Source of the DNA: an uncultured Cellvibrio sp.
GTDB lineage: Bacteria > Pseudomonadota > Gammaproteobacteria > Pseudomonadales > Cellvibrionaceae
Reading direction: 5' to 3'
Length of the DNA: 10,711 nucleotides
Assembly: GCA_946482345.1 (NCBI GenBank)
Contig: CAMLRJ010000070.1
Location: forward strand, 1-10,711
Below are positions 1 to 7,833 of the stretch, piece after piece. The translations under genes were made by a program, and so were the position numbers. Below the pieces are notes generated by a model. The model was not told the DNA's origin. It did not search any database and saw nothing but the letters and a program-made list of their open reading frames with translations. The stretch's first letter is position 1, and each line of letters begins with the position of its first letter.

Positions 1-333
1 ATTCACCCAGTTATTTCGCTTGAACAACAACAGCATTTGACTGGAATCCTTGCCTCGACTCTTGAGACTCTGGGCAACAAAAGGGGTATTGGCGTCACTT
101 ATGGGTAACACATGAAAAAGATCATTGCCAAGATACTGCCAAACTGAATCAACCTGTTTTATTTCTTCCAGTACCTTCTGGGTCTCTTCTGATGCAGCCG
201 CAGCTCCATCAAAGGACTTGAATGCCATTACGCCAATCATGGCCGTGATCACCATAGCCACCAGCACCTCAAGCAAGGTGAAGCCAGTTGCCATAACAGG
301 ATCAGTTTTGTTGTAACGCCGGATCACTGACAT
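1..333 (-). CDS. gspJ: Type II secretion minor pseudopilin GspJ, 5' part only (runs off left edge)
   Basis: This is the N-terminal 111 codons of a minor pseudopilin; the frame is open to base 1, so the C-terminus lies outside the window. GspJ joins GspI and GspK in the tip complex of the periplasmic pseudopilus. The translation has a prepilin peptidase leader ending ...MATG, cleavage before F18 and the key Glu at mature position 5 (FTLLE), followed by a hydrophobic helix (VLVAMVITAMIGVMAF). After it comes the GspJ-like stretch around VDSVWQYLGNDLFHVLP (about residues 61-77). I chose ATG at 333 because the next in-frame ATG (294) would leave a leader of only four residues; a GTG at 327 is also possible. 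The start lies inside gspI (32-bp overlap), which suggests translational coupling. The Shine-Dalgarno is weak (AGG two bases upstream of the ATG). Family assignment is firm from the leader, gene order and downstream motif. Confidence 0.9.
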   Translation of the reverse strand, partial: MSVIRRYNKTDPVMATGFTLLEVLVAMVITAMIGVMAFKSFDGAAAASEETQKVLEEIKQVDSVWQYLGNDLFHVLPISDANTPFVAQSLKSRGKDSSQMLLLFKRNNWVN

Positions 334-745
334 AACCTACCAATCGCACCAGAGGTTCAGGTTGATTAATGCCGGTAACCGATACCGGCGCATTGGCTGA
401 CCAAACAGCGACTTCAATTCGGATAAAACCTTTTACGTCCAGCGTATCCATTTCCTTGCTGGTAAACTGCCAACGCCATTCCAGACCCAACATCTTGTCT
501 TTACCCTCTTCTTTCTCTGGCAATTTGTAATCGGGCAAGGTTTTTTTACGCTTGAGTTGTTGTAACAGCTTGTAGCGATTCATCTGGTTTTCAGCCACCC
601 AATAAGCGTAGCTGGTCTCACGAATACTACCTGCAGCATCCATCTGCGACACCACCAGAGATAAGAGGGCAGGCAAGGCCACCGCCACTATCAAGAGTGC
701 CACCATCGCTTCGATCAGGGTAAAACCACGACCGGGCCGCTTCAC
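302..745 (-). CDS. gspI: Type II secretion minor pseudopilin GspI
   Basis: Minor pseudopilin of the T2SS tip complex, inserted in the inner membrane as a prepilin and processed by the GspO/PilD peptidase. The protein has leader MKRPGRG, cleavage before F8, Glu at mature position 5 (FTLIEAM) and a hydrophobic helix (VALLIVAVALPALLSLVV). The rest is a small globular domain carrying the family's ASxxETSYAYWVAENQMNR-like region (about residues 39-57) and WRWQFTSKEMDTLDV. I place the start at the GTG at 745 (147 aa), not the longer ATG at 781 (159 aa). The GTG forms a 4-bp GTGA overlap with the gspH stop, has GGAG (754-757) eight bases upstream, and gives the short leader usual for GspI; the ATG would give a 19-residue leader. 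It sits between gspH and gspJ and overlaps both. Confidence 0.95.
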   Translation of the reverse strand: MKRPGRGFTLIEAMVALLIVAVALPALLSLVVSQMDAAGSIRETSYAYWVAENQMNRYKLLQQLKRKKTLPDYKLPEKEEGKDKMLGLEWRWQFTSKEMDTLDVKGFIRIEVAVWSANAPVSVTGINQPEPLVRLVGYVSDPALQQN

Positions 746-1317
746 TTCTCTTGCTCCAGTCTTTCTTCTTCTGTCACCCATCGCAGCTCGCCCGTGGGAG
801 CCAGCTGGAACAACTCTTCGCTGGGTTCATGCTGGTTATCACCATCGCGAAAAATACGCAGTTCCACACTGGCAGAACCTTCACCGCTTGGGAAAAACCC
901 CATGACCGGATCGTGGTGTTCCTGGGAATCGTCATATTCCCAAGGTTGCTTATCAATAAAAATTTCCACTTCAAACCCATAAGGCAGGCAACGCTCGGGT
1001 AATTCCCCCAAAGGCTGCCATTGGGCATCACGAACACGCTGCCAGAGATAACACCAGATCAGCCCGTCATCGGTATCCTGTGGATAAAAAAAAGCCCCGT
1101 AGGTTTCACCGCGAAATACAGCTTGTTCTGACAGGTATTTTCCCGTTAACAAAAACTGCTCGGCTTCCTTTCGGGCTTCTTCTTCGTAGTGATCCCCGCC
1201 TATCGCAATTGAAATCATACTTGCGCCCATAGCGATAAGAATCACCACGACAAGGACTTCGAGTAAAGTGAACCCTCGGCTGGTTGTTGAGCCAGAGAGA
1301 GTTTTTATTCGTCCCAT
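742..1317 (-). CDS. gspH: Type II secretion minor pseudopilin GspH
   Basis: A 191-aa minor pseudopilin thought to join the GspI/J/K tip to the GspG fibre. The leader is MGRIKTLSGSTTSRG, with cleavage before F16 and Glu at mature position 5 (FTLLE). The hydrophobic helix is VLVVVILIAMGASMISIAIGG, followed by the GspH-typical heptad-like segment EEEARKEAEQFLLTGKYLSEQAV and a beta-rich C-terminal half with many aromatics (GAFFYP, LIWCYLWQRV). The C-terminal end SGEGSASVELRIFRDG...GELRWV fits the family. One loop is rich in acidic and His residues (WEYDDSQEHHDPVMG). The ATG overlaps the end of gspG by 13 bp; no strong Shine-Dalgarno is seen, so translation is probably coupled to gspG. Confidence 0.95.
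   Translation of the reverse strand: MGRIKTLSGSTTSRGFTLLEVLVVVILIAMGASMISIAIGGDHYEEEARKEAEQFLLTGKYLSEQAVFRGETYGAFFYPQDTDDGLIWCYLWQRVRDAQWQPLGELPERCLPYGFEVEIFIDKQPWEYDDSQEHHDPVMGFFPSGEGSASVELRIFRDGDNQHEPSEELFQLAPTGELRWVTEEERLEQEK
754..757 (-). promoter_or_regulatory. Ribosome binding site that decides the gspI start
   Basis: GGAG on the minus strand, eight bases upstream of the GTG at 745, lying inside the last codons of gspH. It supports the 147-aa GspI with leader MKRPGRG over the longer reading from the ATG at 781. Confidence 0.6.
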
Positions 1318-1742
1318 ACGCTCAAATCGGCATTTTCACCTTCACCACCGGAAATACCGTCACCACCTAATGAAATAATGTCGTACTCGTGACCTTCTCC
1401 TGGCGATGTATATTGATAATCGTTACCCCATGGATCTTTAGGTAATTTCTCAATATAGCCGCCGCTTCTGTAACTGCGTGGAATAGGTGCCAGCGTTGGC
1501 TTGGTGACCAGTGCTTCCAAGCCTTGTTCAGTCGTTGGATAAGCAAAGTTACTCATGCGGTACATTTTTAGAGAGGTTTGCAAGGCTGACATATCAGCAC
1601 GGGCTTTTTTGACAGTGGCTTCACTCAGTGCATCCATCACTGTTGGTACAGCTACGCTCGCCAACAAACCAAGAATAATCACCACGACCATGATTTCAAT
1701 CAGGGTAAAACCGCGGGCAACAGGTTTAAGCATTTTTTTCAT
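1305..1742 (-). CDS. gspG: Type II secretion major pseudopilin GspG
   Basis: The major pseudopilin; it polymerises into the periplasmic pseudopilus that acts as the piston or screw of the T2SS. At 145 aa it has the family's usual length. The leader is MKKMLKPVARG, with cleavage before F12 and Glu16 at mature position 5. The very conserved helix and following region are clear (FTLIEIMVVVIILGLLASVAVPTVM, then KARADMSALQTSLKMYRM.N..YPTTEQGLEALV). The C-terminal Ca-binding loop is present: DPWGNDYQY, then SLGGDG and GGEGENADL, with the expected Asp residues at about D128 and D139. A good Shine-Dalgarno (GAGG, 1750-1753) sits seven bases before the ATG, stronger than those of the overlapping minor pseudopilin genes. 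This fits the higher amount of GspG needed. It follows gspF after 27 nt. Confidence 0.98.
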   Translation of the reverse strand: MKKMLKPVARGFTLIEIMVVVIILGLLASVAVPTVMDALSEATVKKARADMSALQTSLKMYRMSNFAYPTTEQGLEALVTKPTLAPIPRSYRSGGYIEKLPKDPWGNDYQYTSPGEGHEYDIISLGGDGISGGEGENADLSVWDE

Positions 1743-1769
1743 TTTGTATCCTCGTCATGTTTAAATCGG

Positions 1770-3008
1770 CTAATGCGCCATTTTGGTCATCTGGAATATG
1801 GGTGTTAACACCGCCATTACAATCAAGCCCACTACACTACCCATAAACACTATAGTGGCCGGCTCCAAAAGGCTCATGGCAACACCTAACATCATTTCCA
1901 AGTCCCGTTCCTGATCACGTGCAGCATTGTCCAGTTGCTGCGGCAAGGTTCCATTGGTCTCACCGGATGCCACCAATTGGATTAGTAACGGGGGGAAATA
2001 CTTGGCCTGCTCAAGTGCACGGCTCAGGCTCACACCTTCACGAACAGTATTGGAAACCTGTTCACAGGCTTCCTGCAGAATCTTATTGGTCATCACCTGA
2101 CTTGCAATACCCAGAGATTGCAACAGAGGAACACCACTGGCGGATAACAAACTCAGTGTCGCCGCAAACCGGGATGAGTTGATTTGCTGGATAAGTTCAC
2201 CCAGCACCGGTAATTTCAGCTTGAACTCATCCCATTTGCGCTGGTTTTTTTCACTGCGTAAATACTGCTTGAAACCAAATACCGCCACCACTATCGCAAC
2301 CAACAGGAATAAACCGTAGTTCACGAAAAAGTTACTGGTGGCGATAAGACCTTTGGTTAGAGCGGGAAGTTCGGTTTTATTCTGGGCAAAAATGCCTGTC
2401 AGCTCGGGCACAACAAATACCATCATGCCGATGATGACGCCAAGGCTGACAATCAGCATCACGATTGGATAAATCATTGCCATTTTGATGCGCTGTTTCA
2501 AAACCTGGCTGGATTGGGTGTATTCAGCCAAACGCTCAAGAACCTGGCTCAGATAACCCGATCCTTCACCAGCGCGCACCAGTGCCCGATACATATCATC
2601 AAAAGCAGCAGGGTTATCGCCCAAAGCCTGGGCCAGACTGAAGCCCTCAAGCACCTTTGTGCGCACTTGCAAGATGACACGTTTGACTTTTGTTTTCTGG
2701 GTTTGTTTGGCACAGGCGTGCAAGGCTTCATCCAGAGGCAGCCCTGACTTGACGAGGGACGCCAGCTGGCGGGTGACCATACAGAGCTCGCGCGTATTGA
2801 GCTTCCCGCCTTTGGGTTTTGGAAAGAAGGAAATGGATTCTTTGCTGTTTTCGGATTTGTCAGCAACACCACTGGCACTGACCACTTCAAGAGGTTTTAA
2901 CCTCTGTGCTCGCAGCAAACTGCGCACATGACGTTCAGAGTCGCCCTCAAGCAAACCCTTAACGGTCTTTCCATCTTCATTCAGGGCTTTATAACTGTAG
3001 GCAGCCAT
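1770..3008 (-). CDS. gspF: Type II secretion inner-membrane platform protein GspF
   Basis: Polytopic inner-membrane protein of the assembly platform, interacting with GspE and GspL, homologous to type IV pilus PilC. At 412 aa it is of normal length. It starts with MAAYSYKALNEDGKTVKGLLEGD, the typical GspF opening. Two repeated T2SSF domains are visible (about residues 76-200 and 278-402): each carries the R.L..L...G.PL..AL pattern (LASLVKSGLPLDEAL; LSLLSASGVPLLQSL) and a later GE..G.L...L (GEGSGYLSQVL; GETNGTLPQQL). Hydrophobic segments lie at about 177-200, 230-247 and 380-402. The linker at about 46-70 is Ser/Lys-rich. The start ATG follows the gspE stop by 14 nt with GGA six bases upstream. 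Confidence 0.98.
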   Translation of the reverse strand: MAAYSYKALNEDGKTVKGLLEGDSERHVRSLLRAQRLKPLEVVSASGVADKSENSKESISFFPKPKGGKLNTRELCMVTRQLASLVKSGLPLDEALHACAKQTQKTKVKRVILQVRTKVLEGFSLAQALGDNPAAFDDMYRALVRAGEGSGYLSQVLERLAEYTQSSQVLKQRIKMAMIYPIVMLIVSLGVIIGMMVFVVPELTGIFAQNKTELPALTKGLIATSNFFVNYGLFLLVAIVVAVFGFKQYLRSEKNQRKWDEFKLKLPVLGELIQQINSSRFAATLSLLSASGVPLLQSLGIASQVMTNKILQEACEQVSNTVREGVSLSRALEQAKYFPPLLIQLVASGETNGTLPQQLDNAARDQERDLEMMLGVAMSLLEPATIVFMGSVVGLIVMAVLTPIFQMTKMAH

Positions 3009-3022
3009 AACAATTCCGGGTA

Positions 3023-4540
3023 TTAAAGCTGCGTGGTAACACGCAAGACTTCTTCTATAGTGGTGATGCCATCGAGCACTGACTGGCGTCCATCGTCACT
3101 CATAGACTGACTATGTTTGCGGGCTTCGGCCAATAAATCCTGTTCGCTGGCATGTTCGTGAATCAAGTGGCGAATGCGTTCGTTAATTTCAATCAATTCA
3201 TAAATTGCCTTACGCCCTTTGTAACCTTGCATATTGCAGTGCTGGCAACCCATAGCCTTGTAGATGGGTGTATTGGCAGGCAATTTGAGCATATCGCGCT
3301 CATGGTCTTCAGGAATGTAGCTTTGTTTGCAATGGTTGCAGAGAACACGCACAAGACGCTGCGCCATTACCACCTCAAGGCTTGACGCCAAAAGGAAAGG
3401 TTCAACGCCCATATCTTTCAAACGCAATACCGCACCAATCGCCGTGTTGGTGTGCAAAGTTGACAACACTAGGTGGCCCGTCAAAGAAGCTTGAATGGCA
3501 ATCTCTGCTGTTTCAGCATCACGAATCTCACCGATCATCACCACATCAGGGTCTTGACGCAAAATAGCGCGCAAGCCGCGGGCAAAGGTCATTTCAACTT
3601 TTGGATTGACCTGTGTCTGGCCAATACCCGGCAACAAATATTCGACCGGATCTTCGATCGTCATAATGTTGCGGCTGCGCGAATTGATGTGACTCAACCC
3701 CGCATAAAGTGTTGTGGTTTTACCCGATCCGGTAGGCCCTGTTACCAAAATAATGCCGTGAGGTTTGTTCAGGTTTTTGTCGAAACGTTCCTGAACCTCG
3801 GCAGGCATACGCAACTGTTCAAGTTTCAAAGCACCCGCCGCCTGATCAAGCAAACGCATAACGATACGTTCACCGAAAGCCGAGGGCAGGGTGGACACAC
3901 GGATATCAACCGCATGGCCTGCCAATCGAACCGTGATACGACCATCTTGTGGCAGACGTTTTTCAGCAATATCCAAACGTGCCATTACCTTGATCCGCGA
4001 AACCAGAACAGGGGCCAGCTCAGCTTTGGGCGAGAGCACTTCACTCAAAACACCGTCGATACGGAAGCGAACCGATACGCGATCTTCGAATGGTTCAACG
4101 TGAATATCCGATGCCCCTTCGCGAACGGCTTGGGACAATATGGCATTGATCAAACGGATAATCGGGGCGTCGTCATCGCCAGCCAGCAAGTCTGTGCGAT
4201 CGGCAAGGTCATCAGCTAGAGAAGACAAATCAAATTCATTACCCAGATCCTCAGCAGCACGCTGGGCCGCGCCATCGCCACTTTGGTATTCGCGAGTCAG
4301 GCGCTTCTGGAAATCATCGGCAGGCATTTCTTCCAGTTTGAATTCGCAACCCAGATGACGCTGCAACTCCAGCAGAGTATTCAACCCTATGCCCGGCTTA
4401 TGCAACACCACCGGACGACTGTAGGCCTCTGGTTCTGTTGATTCCAACATCACCCCGTATTCCGATGCAAACGCAAAAGGCAAACGCTCGCGTCGGGGCG
4501 ATTCAACAGGTGCCGGATCGACTTGAAGCTGTTCGTTCAC
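3023..4540 (-). CDS. gspE: Type II secretion assembly ATPase GspE
   Basis: Cytoplasmic hexameric ATPase of the PilB/GspE secretion superfamily that powers pseudopilus assembly, recruited to the membrane by GspL. Its 505 aa contain an N-terminal N1E/N2E region (to about 250) with SDIHVEP (144-150) and the VRFRIDG sheet. The catalytic core follows: Walker A GPTGSGKT (268-275), Asp box TIEDPVEY (294-301), Walker B region DVVMIGEIRDAET (332-344) and His box HLVLSTLHTN (356-365). The zinc-binding tetracysteine module typical of GspE is intact (C401, C404, C432, C435). Translation starts at GTG 4540, preceded by AAGGA and only two bases after the gspD stop, so coupling with gspD is likely. Confidence 0.98.
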   Translation of the reverse strand: MNEQLQVDPAPVESPRRERLPFAFASEYGVMLESTEPEAYSRPVVLHKPGIGLNTLLELQRHLGCEFKLEEMPADDFQKRLTREYQSGDGAAQRAAEDLGNEFDLSSLADDLADRTDLLAGDDDAPIIRLINAILSQAVREGASDIHVEPFEDRVSVRFRIDGVLSEVLSPKAELAPVLVSRIKVMARLDIAEKRLPQDGRITVRLAGHAVDIRVSTLPSAFGERIVMRLLDQAAGALKLEQLRMPAEVQERFDKNLNKPHGIILVTGPTGSGKTTTLYAGLSHINSRSRNIMTIEDPVEYLLPGIGQTQVNPKVEMTFARGLRAILRQDPDVVMIGEIRDAETAEIAIQASLTGHLVLSTLHTNTAIGAVLRLKDMGVEPFLLASSLEVVMAQRLVRVLCNHCKQSYIPEDHERDMLKLPANTPIYKAMGCQHCNMQGYKGRKAIYELIEINERIRHLIHEHASEQDLLAEARKHSQSMSDDGRQSVLDGITTIEEVLRVTTQL

Positions 4541-4542
4541 AG

Positions 4543-6588
4543 TTATTCCTTACCATCCGCGGGTTTGTCTTTTGACAAGTCGTACAGGGGTTTATTCACT
4601 TCTTCCCACTCCGGGATTACAGGCATATCTTTTTCCCAAAGCAACAAGCCCGAATTCTCGCGATGCTCCAGCTGTGCCTGACGGATTTCACGGTATTTTT
4701 CAGCTGTTGCCCCGGTCAATATGCGATCTTCACGGATAATGGTCGGGCGAATAAACACCAGCAGATTGGTTTTCACTTTCTTGGAAGACTGGCTGCGGAA
4801 CAGATGACCCAGAATCGGGATGCTACCCAGTATGGGAACGCGCTTTTCACCCGTCAGCACATCATCTTTAATCAATCCACCCAGAACAACCGTTTGTGCA
4901 TCGTTGGCCATAATCTGGGTTTTGATCTCGCGCTTGTTGGTAATCAGACCACTGGCACTGTTCAGGTCAGCCACACTGGAAACTTCTTGTTCTATGTCCA
5001 GTACCACCGTATTACCTTCATTAAGGTGCGGTGTCACTTTCAGGATGATACCTATGTCTTTTCGATCAAATGTGTTGAATGGGCTGCTGAATCCGCCTCC
5101 CGCCACACCACCCGCCGTGTTACCGGCACCTGTATAAGAACCTGTCGCAAAAGGTACGTTTTGACCCACGCTGATAGAGGCCTCGGTGTTGTCTGTTGTC
5201 AGCAGATTGGGTGTAGACAAAATATTGCTTGAACTATTGGTCTGCAGCATTTTCAAAACACCCAGAAAGTCTGTTCGACTGCCAAGACGACCTATGCCAA
5301 AAACCTGACCGGTGATTTTGGAAGCACTGGCAGCCAGATTTAACAAAGCAGCATCCCTGTCCTCCTGAGTTGCATTTTCATCGCTGGCGGCTATGGCTGC
5401 AGCGCCCACGGCGCCTATTGTGCCGTCATTGGAGTTGGAGCCAAACCCATACTTATCATCGCGGTACATCCACTCAATACCCAAATCAGTACCGTTGGTA
5501 TCTTGTATTTCAACGATGATCGCCTCAATAAGAACCTGGGCACGACGGATATCCAGCCTTTCAACCACAGACAACAGGCTGTCCATGGTATCCACATCCG
5601 CACTGATCAACACCGAATTGGTGGCTTCATCTGCCTGAACGCTGGGTTGGGTGGCATTAGGCGCGTTAGGATCCGCCGCTCTTGGGGCTATGCCCTGCAT
5701 CATCCCTGTCAGCACTTTGGCAACATCTTCCGCTTTGGCATAGTTGAGGTAAACAACCCTCACGTTACTGTTTCGCGCCTGAGGTCTGTCCAGGTCTTCA
5801 ATTAATAGCTTGATGCGCTTGCGGGAAAGATCATCACCACTGATCACCACAGCGTTGGTTCGTTTGTCAGCCACAATCACCGGGGGTGCAGTTGCTATGC
5901 CGCGAGCAGGATCAGGTTTTTCCAGTTGTCCGATCATGGCGACAATATCGGTAGCGTTAGCATAACGAAGCGGAACAACATCAGTGTTGGTAGAACCGAT
6001 ACGATCCAGTTTTTTGATCAGCTCACTCATACGTATTGCGTTGGCACGAGTATCGGTCAGGATGATGGCATTACTGGGTTCATACACAGTCATATGTGCA
6101 TACTGTGGTGAAAGCGGGCGAATCGCTGCCAGTATTTTGGAAGCACTGGTGTACTTCAAAGGGATTACCTGAGTGATATAGAGATCGTCATTCTCCGAAG
6201 CTTCGGCTTCTGTGGGGATGGGCAACTGTCGTGCATCACGGTTGGCCACTATACGAACAATATTACCGCTCTCAACTGCCGTAAACCCATTGACATCCAG
6301 TGATGCCAGAAACAATTCGTAAACTTCTTTTGCAGTTAATGGACGCGTGTTAATCACTTTGATCGGGCCACGCACCTTAGGATCAATAATGATGCTTTTG
6401 CCTGTAATGCCGGCGATTATCTTAATAACTTCCTGTACATCGGTATCATTAAAATTCACCGACCAGACTTGTTCGCCCTGTTCATTTTGTCCAGGTTGAA
6501 TACCGGCAGGTTGCGCAAATGCTTGCGAGCTCATCAAACCAGCCACCAACACCGATATCCATAACAATTTATATTTAACAGATTTCAC
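4543..6588 (-). CDS. gspD: Type II secretion outer-membrane secretin GspD
   Basis: Outer-membrane secretin that forms the gated exit channel of the T2SS. The 681 aa begin with a Sec signal peptide (charged MKSVKYK, hydrophobic core, SQAFA before Q26). The N0 domain (about 42-118, VNFNDTDVQEVIKIIAGITGKSIIIDP) is followed by N1-N3 repeats (about 137-345; each with a V.PL.YA.A..I or VYLNYAKAEDVAKVL unit and a T..NAI(I/V) strand). The secretin core (about 350-617) includes QVLIEAIIVEI, LQTNSSSNILSTPNLLT, GQNVPFATGSYTG with a Gly-rich cap-gate insertion, NPFNT-like SPFNTFDRKDIGI and VPILGSIPILGHLFRS. A C-terminal tail (about 620-681) would be the S-domain where a pilotin binds. The start is GTG 6588 with a strong GAGGAAG (6593-6599); gspC ends 13 nt upstream. 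Confidence 0.98.
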   Translation of the reverse strand: MKSVKYKLLWISVLVAGLMSSQAFAQPAGIQPGQNEQGEQVWSVNFNDTDVQEVIKIIAGITGKSIIIDPKVRGPIKVINTRPLTAKEVYELFLASLDVNGFTAVESGNIVRIVANRDARQLPIPTEAEASENDDLYITQVIPLKYTSASKILAAIRPLSPQYAHMTVYEPSNAIILTDTRANAIRMSELIKKLDRIGSTNTDVVPLRYANATDIVAMIGQLEKPDPARGIATAPPVIVADKRTNAVVISGDDLSRKRIKLLIEDLDRPQARNSNVRVVYLNYAKAEDVAKVLTGMMQGIAPRAADPNAPNATQPSVQADEATNSVLISADVDTMDSLLSVVERLDIRRAQVLIEAIIVEIQDTNGTDLGIEWMYRDDKYGFGSNSNDGTIGAVGAAAIAASDENATQEDRDAALLNLAASASKITGQVFGIGRLGSRTDFLGVLKMLQTNSSSNILSTPNLLTTDNTEASISVGQNVPFATGSYTGAGNTAGGVAGGGFSSPFNTFDRKDIGIILKVTPHLNEGNTVVLDIEQEVSSVADLNSASGLITNKREIKTQIMANDAQTVVLGGLIKDDVLTGEKRVPILGSIPILGHLFRSQSSKKVKTNLLVFIRPTIIREDRILTGATAEKYREIRQAQLEHRENSGLLLWEKDMPVIPEWEEVNKPLYDLSKDKPADGKE

Positions 6589-6592
6589 TGAA

Positions 6593-6599
6593 CTTCCTC
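6593..6599 (-). promoter_or_regulatory. Strong ribosome binding site of gspD
   Basis: GAGGAAG on the minus strand, with GAGGA ending six bases before the GTG at 6588. It is the best Shine-Dalgarno in the gsp operon and confirms the GTG start of the secretin, which would otherwise lack an ATG close to its signal peptide. Confidence 0.75.
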
Positions 6600-6601
6600 A
6601 G

Positions 6602-7588
6602 TTAACGATTGAGAGATATATCAAGATTTACTGTGCCGCCGTTACGCAAAATCTGCAAATTTGCGGAGGTAGCACTGCCCATACTGCGATAAATTTCCAT
6701 GATTTTGCCGGGATTATTCAATGGCATTCCATTCACGGCTGTCACTATGTCTTCAGGCTGAAGACCCAGACTATTGAACATTTCCGCATTGCGACCCGGA
6801 CGAATCTTGTAACCGACTATTTGACCATTTTCCCGATGAATACTCATTGCCACCACATCTGACAAGGTATTACCCATCTGCGCCATATCATTGCCTGATG
6901 GCGCCATATTTTGAGGTGGCGTATAAGAGATTGGAGGTCTTGCGCCCGGTGGATTATCAATTGACGGATTTGGCGGCGCTGAAAAGCTGGTCATCTTCGG
7001 TGCGTTGGGGTCATCCTTAAAGAGCCACAGGGATTCGTTTCTGCCGTTGTTATTAATAATCACCCTGTCAGCGAGAATTTTTGCAAGGGTGACATTATTA
7101 CCAACCGGGATAGGATCCCCAACCGCAAACACTTCTTGCCTGTCATTAGTGGCGATTACAGCGCGCGCCACTTTCTCATCATTACTGTAAACCAACCCTC
7201 GCAAAATCAAATTCAGTTGGGTGTCCGCAAGATCCTGGGTATCAATGTTGGGTTCCGGCTGGGCATCAGCAACAGGAGCAACTGCAGCATCACCAAATGG
7301 TGTTGCCGTCTTGAGTTTATCTATGTCGATTGTATTGGGTTGTGACAGTGAAACTTGCGGGCCAGAAACAGAGGTTTCAACTTTGGCCGGTGGAATTGCT
7401 GGTTTTGGGATGAGCATCCAGACCATTTGCGCCAACACACTTGCCAGCCAAATAACCAAAAGCACACGCACAATTCGTTGCCAAACATCCAATGGAATTC
7501 TGGCCAGGAATTGAAACACTGGTTTTAATCGAGCCTCTAATTGGCCCAGATTGATGGACGACATGACTTGTTGACTGTTTATTGACAT
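6602..7588 (-). CDS. gspC: Type II secretion inner-membrane protein GspC (PDZ type)
   Basis: Bitopic inner-membrane protein that links the platform to the secretin and helps select substrates. Counting from ATG 7588 (328 aa), a short cytoplasmic N-terminus is followed by a transmembrane helix at about 40-60 (VRVLLVIWLASVLAQMVWML). A Pro-rich linker leads to the homology region that contacts GspD N0 (about 119-192; LNLILRGLVYSNDEKVARAVI, FAVGDPI...VTLAKILADRVIINNNGRNESL). After a second Pro/Ser/Gly linker comes a C-terminal PDZ domain (about 245-328; GYKIRPGRNAEMFNSLGLQPEDIVTAVNG). The frame extends to GTG 7618 (338 aa), but neither start has a strong ribosome site. I prefer the ATG because a GGAA stretch lies upstream of it and the ten extra residues add no recognisable element. 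First gene of the operon. Confidence 0.95.
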   Translation of the reverse strand: MSINSQQVMSSINLGQLEARLKPVFQFLARIPLDVWQRIVRVLLVIWLASVLAQMVWMLIPKPAIPPAKVETSVSGPQVSLSQPNTIDIDKLKTATPFGDAAVAPVADAQPEPNIDTQDLADTQLNLILRGLVYSNDEKVARAVIATNDRQEVFAVGDPIPVGNNVTLAKILADRVIINNNGRNESLWLFKDDPNAPKMTSFSAPPNPSIDNPPGARPPISYTPPQNMAPSGNDMAQMGNTLSDVVAMSIHRENGQIVGYKIRPGRNAEMFNSLGLQPEDIVTAVNGMPLNNPGKIMEIYRSMGSATSANLQILRNGGTVNLDISLNR

Positions 7589-7649
7589 CTTATTCGGATT
7601 TCCGCTTGACTTGCCCACACCGCCGGATTGGACTCGGCAAATGCTAAAA

Positions 7650-7700
7650 CATTCCCTGCATAATTTTTTGTAATTTGTAATAGTTAAGTCACTGGATTCT
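7650..7700 (-). promoter_or_regulatory. AT-rich tract, likely location of the gsp operon promoter
   Basis: A promoter for gspC-J is expected in the gap 7589-7876 because it is the only sizeable non-coding stretch before the operon. On the minus strand this tract reads ...TTAACTATTACAAATTAC, then an A-run and TTATGC, and is strikingly AT-rich compared with its flanks. Possible hexamer pairs (for example TTAACT with AATTAT) match consensus poorly, so I mark a region and not a defined -35/-10 pair. Nothing else recognisable (no riboswitch-like or tRNA-like fold) was seen between it and gspC. Confidence 0.3.
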
Positions 7701-7738
7701 ACTCCATGTTAATAACGATTGGGAAATAGCAGGGCCCA

Positions 7739-7810
7739 GTTTCGTGCTTTGCATCAAAGGTTTCGTGCTCCACATCAAAAGTTTGGCGCTTTGGATCAAG
7801 CGTTTCGAAC
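7739..7810. repeat. 21-bp tandem direct repeat array upstream of gspC (three copies plus partial fourth)
   Basis: Copies begin at 7739, 7760, 7781 and, partially, 7802, at an exact 21-base spacing. On the plus strand each opens GTTT(C/G)G(T/C)GCT and the three full copies have ATCAA near their ends. Copies 1 and 2 differ at about four positions; copy 3 is more diverged; the fourth keeps only GTTTCGAAC. Because 21 is a multiple of three, several frames stay open across it, on the plus strand spelling heptads such as FRALHQR/FRAPHQK/FGALDQA. I do not take this as coding. It lies about 150 bp upstream of gspC and 70 bp past the CPBP gene stop. It could be a protein-binding array (two helical turns per unit), a mini-satellite or part of a dispersed repeat. 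Confidence 0.8.
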
Positions 7811-7833
7811 AATAAAAGGCTTCTGCGAATCCC

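Noticed and set aside
3473..4219. Plus-strand open frame of 248 codons
   Set aside because: It lies wholly antisense to gspE, whose Walker and Cys motifs are intact; the translation has no recognisable domain.
4663..5232. Plus-strand open frame of 189 codons
   Set aside because: Antisense to the conserved secretin core of gspD; no recognisable domain.
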